Positions 56,802 to 58,391 of a stretch of 58,391 nucleotides of DNA are shown here, one piece after another (position 1 is the stretch's first letter; every line of letters begins with the position of its first letter). The position numbers were made by a program, and so were the translations under genes. Origin of the DNA: Enterococcus durans NBRC 100479 = LMG 10746 (GTDB lineage Bacteria; Bacillota; Bacilli; Lactobacillales; Enterococcaceae); assembly GCF_001544215.1 (NCBI RefSeq), contig NZ_BCQB01000014.1:1-58391 (forward strand), in the 5' to 3' direction. A model generated the notes under the pieces. The model was given only the letters and a program-made list of their open reading frames with translations, had not been told where the DNA came from and ran no database searches.

Positions 56802-57109
56802 CTTTCTTTTTTCAGTTGGTACATTTTGCAGTCTGTAACGTGTCATTTACTGTTTGTTACCTTAACATATCCAGTCGAAAACACGAGGGTATATAAACGA
56901 GCAAGCTCGCCCTTGTGTTTTCTTTGTGTCTATGTTGCGTACTCGTCACAGCAAACGACACGAACACACTGGCGAAAATGAACCAACAAAACGAAAAAAG
57001 AAAGGAGCATACACTGTAATTTATTTCTAGCTTTTAAAACATGAGGAAAACAGCTTCACTTCCTCAAACGCCTAACAAAAATGGTTGTCAAAAAGCCAAA
57101 AATCAAAAA
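56802..57109 (+). repeat. 308-bp direct repeat, copy B
   Basis: This is the second copy of the leader-like repeat. Here the short frame starting at about 57,041 closes after 26 codons (MRKTASLPQTPNKNGCQKAK, then NQKEKE). What follows (57,110-57,393) is AT-rich with only a 13-codon scrap. The downstream gene present after copy A is missing, so this copy looks orphaned. In the hairpin the changes do not restore perfect pairing. Confidence 0.85.
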
Positions 57110-57393
57110 GAAAAGGAATGATAAAAATGAAATACATTATAAAAAACAAAAACAAAGTAGCATAACTACAAAAATAACTATTAAAAAATAGAAGAAATTA
57201 AAAATACCATAACCATAGTAATTTAACACAGCAATCTGAATAAAACTCGAGATTACCATAACTAAAGTATTTCTCCTAATAATTTCATTGAGAAACTCTA
57301 ATTTTACTGCAATTTCTGTTTAAGAAAAATTACCTTCTATGTATTTGTCACCTTTGAGGTTATCCGCAAAATTAATTAGCTGTCTTAGTATCT
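57110..57393. other. AT-rich interval, no gene seen
   Basis: Following repeat copy B there is a 13-codon frame (MKYIIKNKNKVA) and then unstructured AT-rich DNA. I see no promoter, terminator or coding signal that I can support. Confidence 0.5.
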
Positions 57394-57729
57394 TTGTCAC
57401 CAATCTTGACCATCACTATCTGTATCGGTACTACAATAATAATTTATACTACCCCAAGCTATATCCCTACCTTTATAGAAAATCTAGATATTTTCGAAAA
57501 TGGCTCGTCGCTCAGCTTTGTTCAAATGAGGGCAGATTTTCAAACTGATGTCTGGTTAAATCTAGAACACTGCGTGGTCATCAATAACAAATTTCCTACT
57601 TTTGAAAAATTACTCCAAAACATTATTGCCAGCCAAAGCAAAACAGAAATGAAAGCAAATATCACGAAGTTCTTAAACCAAAAAGTAACAATAATCGCAA
57701 AATCTAATAACAATCAACTACTCGAATAA
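57394..57729 (+). CDS. doubtful hypothetical protein (111 aa)
   Basis: The frame opens with TTG at 57,394 without a ribosome site. It has a hydrophobic N-terminus (ILTITICIGTTIIIYTT) that could be a membrane helix. A soluble part with sensible composition follows (MRADFQTDVWLNLEHCVVIN, FLNQKVTIIAKSNNN). The second half looks coding, the first half less so. It may be the 3' end of a gene whose start was lost. Confidence 0.35.
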   Translation: MSPILTITICIGTTIIIYTTPSYIPTFIENLDIFENGSSLSFVQMRADFQTDVWLNLEHCVVINNKFPTFEKLLQNIIASQSKTEMKANITKFLNQKVTIIAKSNNNQLLE

Positions 57730-57751
57730 TCGGCGAAACCCCTTGCTAATA

Positions 57752-57870
57752 TTGACTTTTAACCTATTCCATGTTATTATATTTCGGAGATGAACAAGCA
57801 CCAACTCGCAATTTATCATAATTACCCCAAGCAGATCTATTCCAAAAGAATAGGTGTGCTTTTTTGCATT
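57752..57870 (+). promoter_or_regulatory. promoter and leader terminator before the DUF4314 gene
   Basis: TTGACT (57,752-57,757), a 17-base spacer and TATTAT (57,775-57,780) form a good promoter. About 60 bases on, a CTATTCC/GAATAG hairpin followed by T6 (about 57,836-57,866) could end the transcript early. A short frame (ATG near 57,792, MNKHQLAIYHNYPKQIYSKR onward) runs through the hairpin, as in attenuators. The downstream genes would then be controlled by readthrough. Confidence 0.5.
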
Positions 57871-57936
57871 TCAGACTTGACTTATTCTTGCGTTTGAGTG
57901 ATGAATGGAACACCAAAAAATAATGAAGGGATTAAA

Positions 57937-58146
57937 ATGATTCGTAAAGAAGCTCTAGAAGCACTAAGAAAAAATTTTCCAATTAACATAAGAGTCAAAC
58001 TAGTTAAAATGGATGCCCCCTATGCTCCACCAAAAGGCGCACTTGGCACTATTTACGGAATTGACGATATCGGCTCAATCCTTGTCAAGTGGGATAACGG
58101 TTCTACGCTGAATGTCATTTTTGGTGAAGATTTAGTCGAAAAATGA
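57937..58146 (+). CDS. DUF4314 protein (69 aa)
   Basis: This 69-residue protein begins MIRKEALEALRKNFPINIRV and contains the DUF4314 signature RVKLVKMDAPYAPPKGALGT, then ILVKWDNGSTLNVIFGEDLV. It is a small SH3-like beta fold common on Gram-positive mobile elements; its role is unknown. The ATG at 57,937 is preferred over 57,898 because the family starts there. Its stop overlaps the next frame. Confidence 0.85.
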   Translation: MIRKEALEALRKNFPINIRVKLVKMDAPYAPPKGALGTIYGIDDIGSILVKWDNGSTLNVIFGEDLVEK

Positions 58147-58175
58147 AAAATAATAATCAAGAGGAGCTGTTCTAC

Positions 58176-58367
58176 ATGACAAACCAAGAAAATACCGAAA
58201 AGCGCACAATTGTCTATTTGAACAAGAGCAGAAGAAATATGCCCAAAATTTTAAAGTTGAATCGAAAGTACTATAGAGAATATACTTTGAGGGAAAAATA
58301 CGGGCATACTTTATGGTTTCAGGAATGGGAAAGAGAAATAATAGAACAAATATCTATTAAAGCTTAA
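58176..58367 (+). CDS. hypothetical basic protein (63 aa)
   Basis: The start is taken at the ATG at 58,176 behind GAGGAG (9 bases); an overlapping ATG at 58,143 would add 11 residues. The protein is basic (YLNKSRRNMPKILKLNRKYY) with an aromatic C-terminal helix (WFQEWEREIIEQI). It follows the DUF4314 gene and is probably co-transcribed. The family is not recognised. Confidence 0.6.
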   Translation: MTNQENTEKRTIVYLNKSRRNMPKILKLNRKYYREYTLREKYGHTLWFQEWEREIIEQISIKA

Positions 58368-58391
58368 ACAAAATAATATATTTAAGATTTT

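Noticed and set aside
1..58391. Antibiotic-resistance genes
   Set aside because: Inc18 and IS1216 context made me look for erm, tet, cat, aac and van genes; none of the frames matches.

Overview
The window looks like a large piece of a conjugative plasmid from Enterococcus, most likely E. faecium or a close relative. The evidence is low G+C DNA, an intact IS1216 (IS6 family), a RepA_N-type initiator, a broken Inc18 (pIP501/pRE25/pSM19035-type) rep-res-topB-delta-omega-epsilon-zeta segment, AbiE, and Firmicute type I toxin-antitoxin loci. I found no rRNA, tRNA, CRISPR array or recognisable antibiotic-resistance gene.

Layout. 1-903 is the end of an IS3-family element. 1.2-2.1 kb holds three small genes, followed by about 400 bp of nested palindromes and G-rich hairpins (2.1-2.5 kb). 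2.5-5.7 kb carries a TxpA-like type I toxin locus, ssb (frameshifted tail) and the AbiEi/AbiEii type IV system with a 19-bp-armed operator. From 42 kb back to 1 kb nearly every gene is on the minus strand. Read in the transcription direction (right to left) they are: repA (42.3-41.3 kb), small hypothetical genes, a broken Wzy-like gene, a sortase-assembled pilus and adhesin cluster (37.4-30.8 kb), a type IV secretion operon, a candidate oriT (about 15.0 kb), two small DNA-binding proteins, a MobP2-type HUH relaxase, an ArdC-like polyvalent protein, a Toprim primase-like protein and an intact topB. The secretion operon runs VirB2-like, coiled-coil protein, VirD4, VirB6-like, DUF5592/VirB3-like, TrsD-like, VirB4, VirB1-like hydrolase, VirB8-like.

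42.4-45.6 kb is AT-rich and almost gene-free. It holds a striking array of ACTACC units spaced in multiples of about 11 bp (iteron or centromere-like), an orphan ssb tail, an Fst-type toxin/antisense locus, a RelE relic and an intact AbrB/RelE pair. IS1216 (45,648-46,456) then abuts, without target duplication, a 5'-truncated and frameshifted Inc18 repR. Its origin, PadR/DUF2812 genes, a serine resolvase, a doubly broken topB and the intact delta-omega-epsilon-zeta partition and addiction cassette follow, the cassette with nine- and seven-heptad omega operators. The right end has a 308-bp direct duplication flanking a small gene, and a DUF4314 gene.

How it works together. Replication today probably depends on RepA, because repR is dead. 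Maintenance is heavily insured: omega/delta partition plus AbiE, TxpA-like, Fst-like, AbrB/RelE and epsilon/zeta. Transfer uses the MobP2 relaxase, VirD4 coupling protein and type IV channel. The pilus/adhesin cluster lies directly upstream of the channel genes in the same orientation, so it may supply mating-pair or surface attachment. Several genes carry one-base changes in homopolymers, which may be real decay or assembly error.
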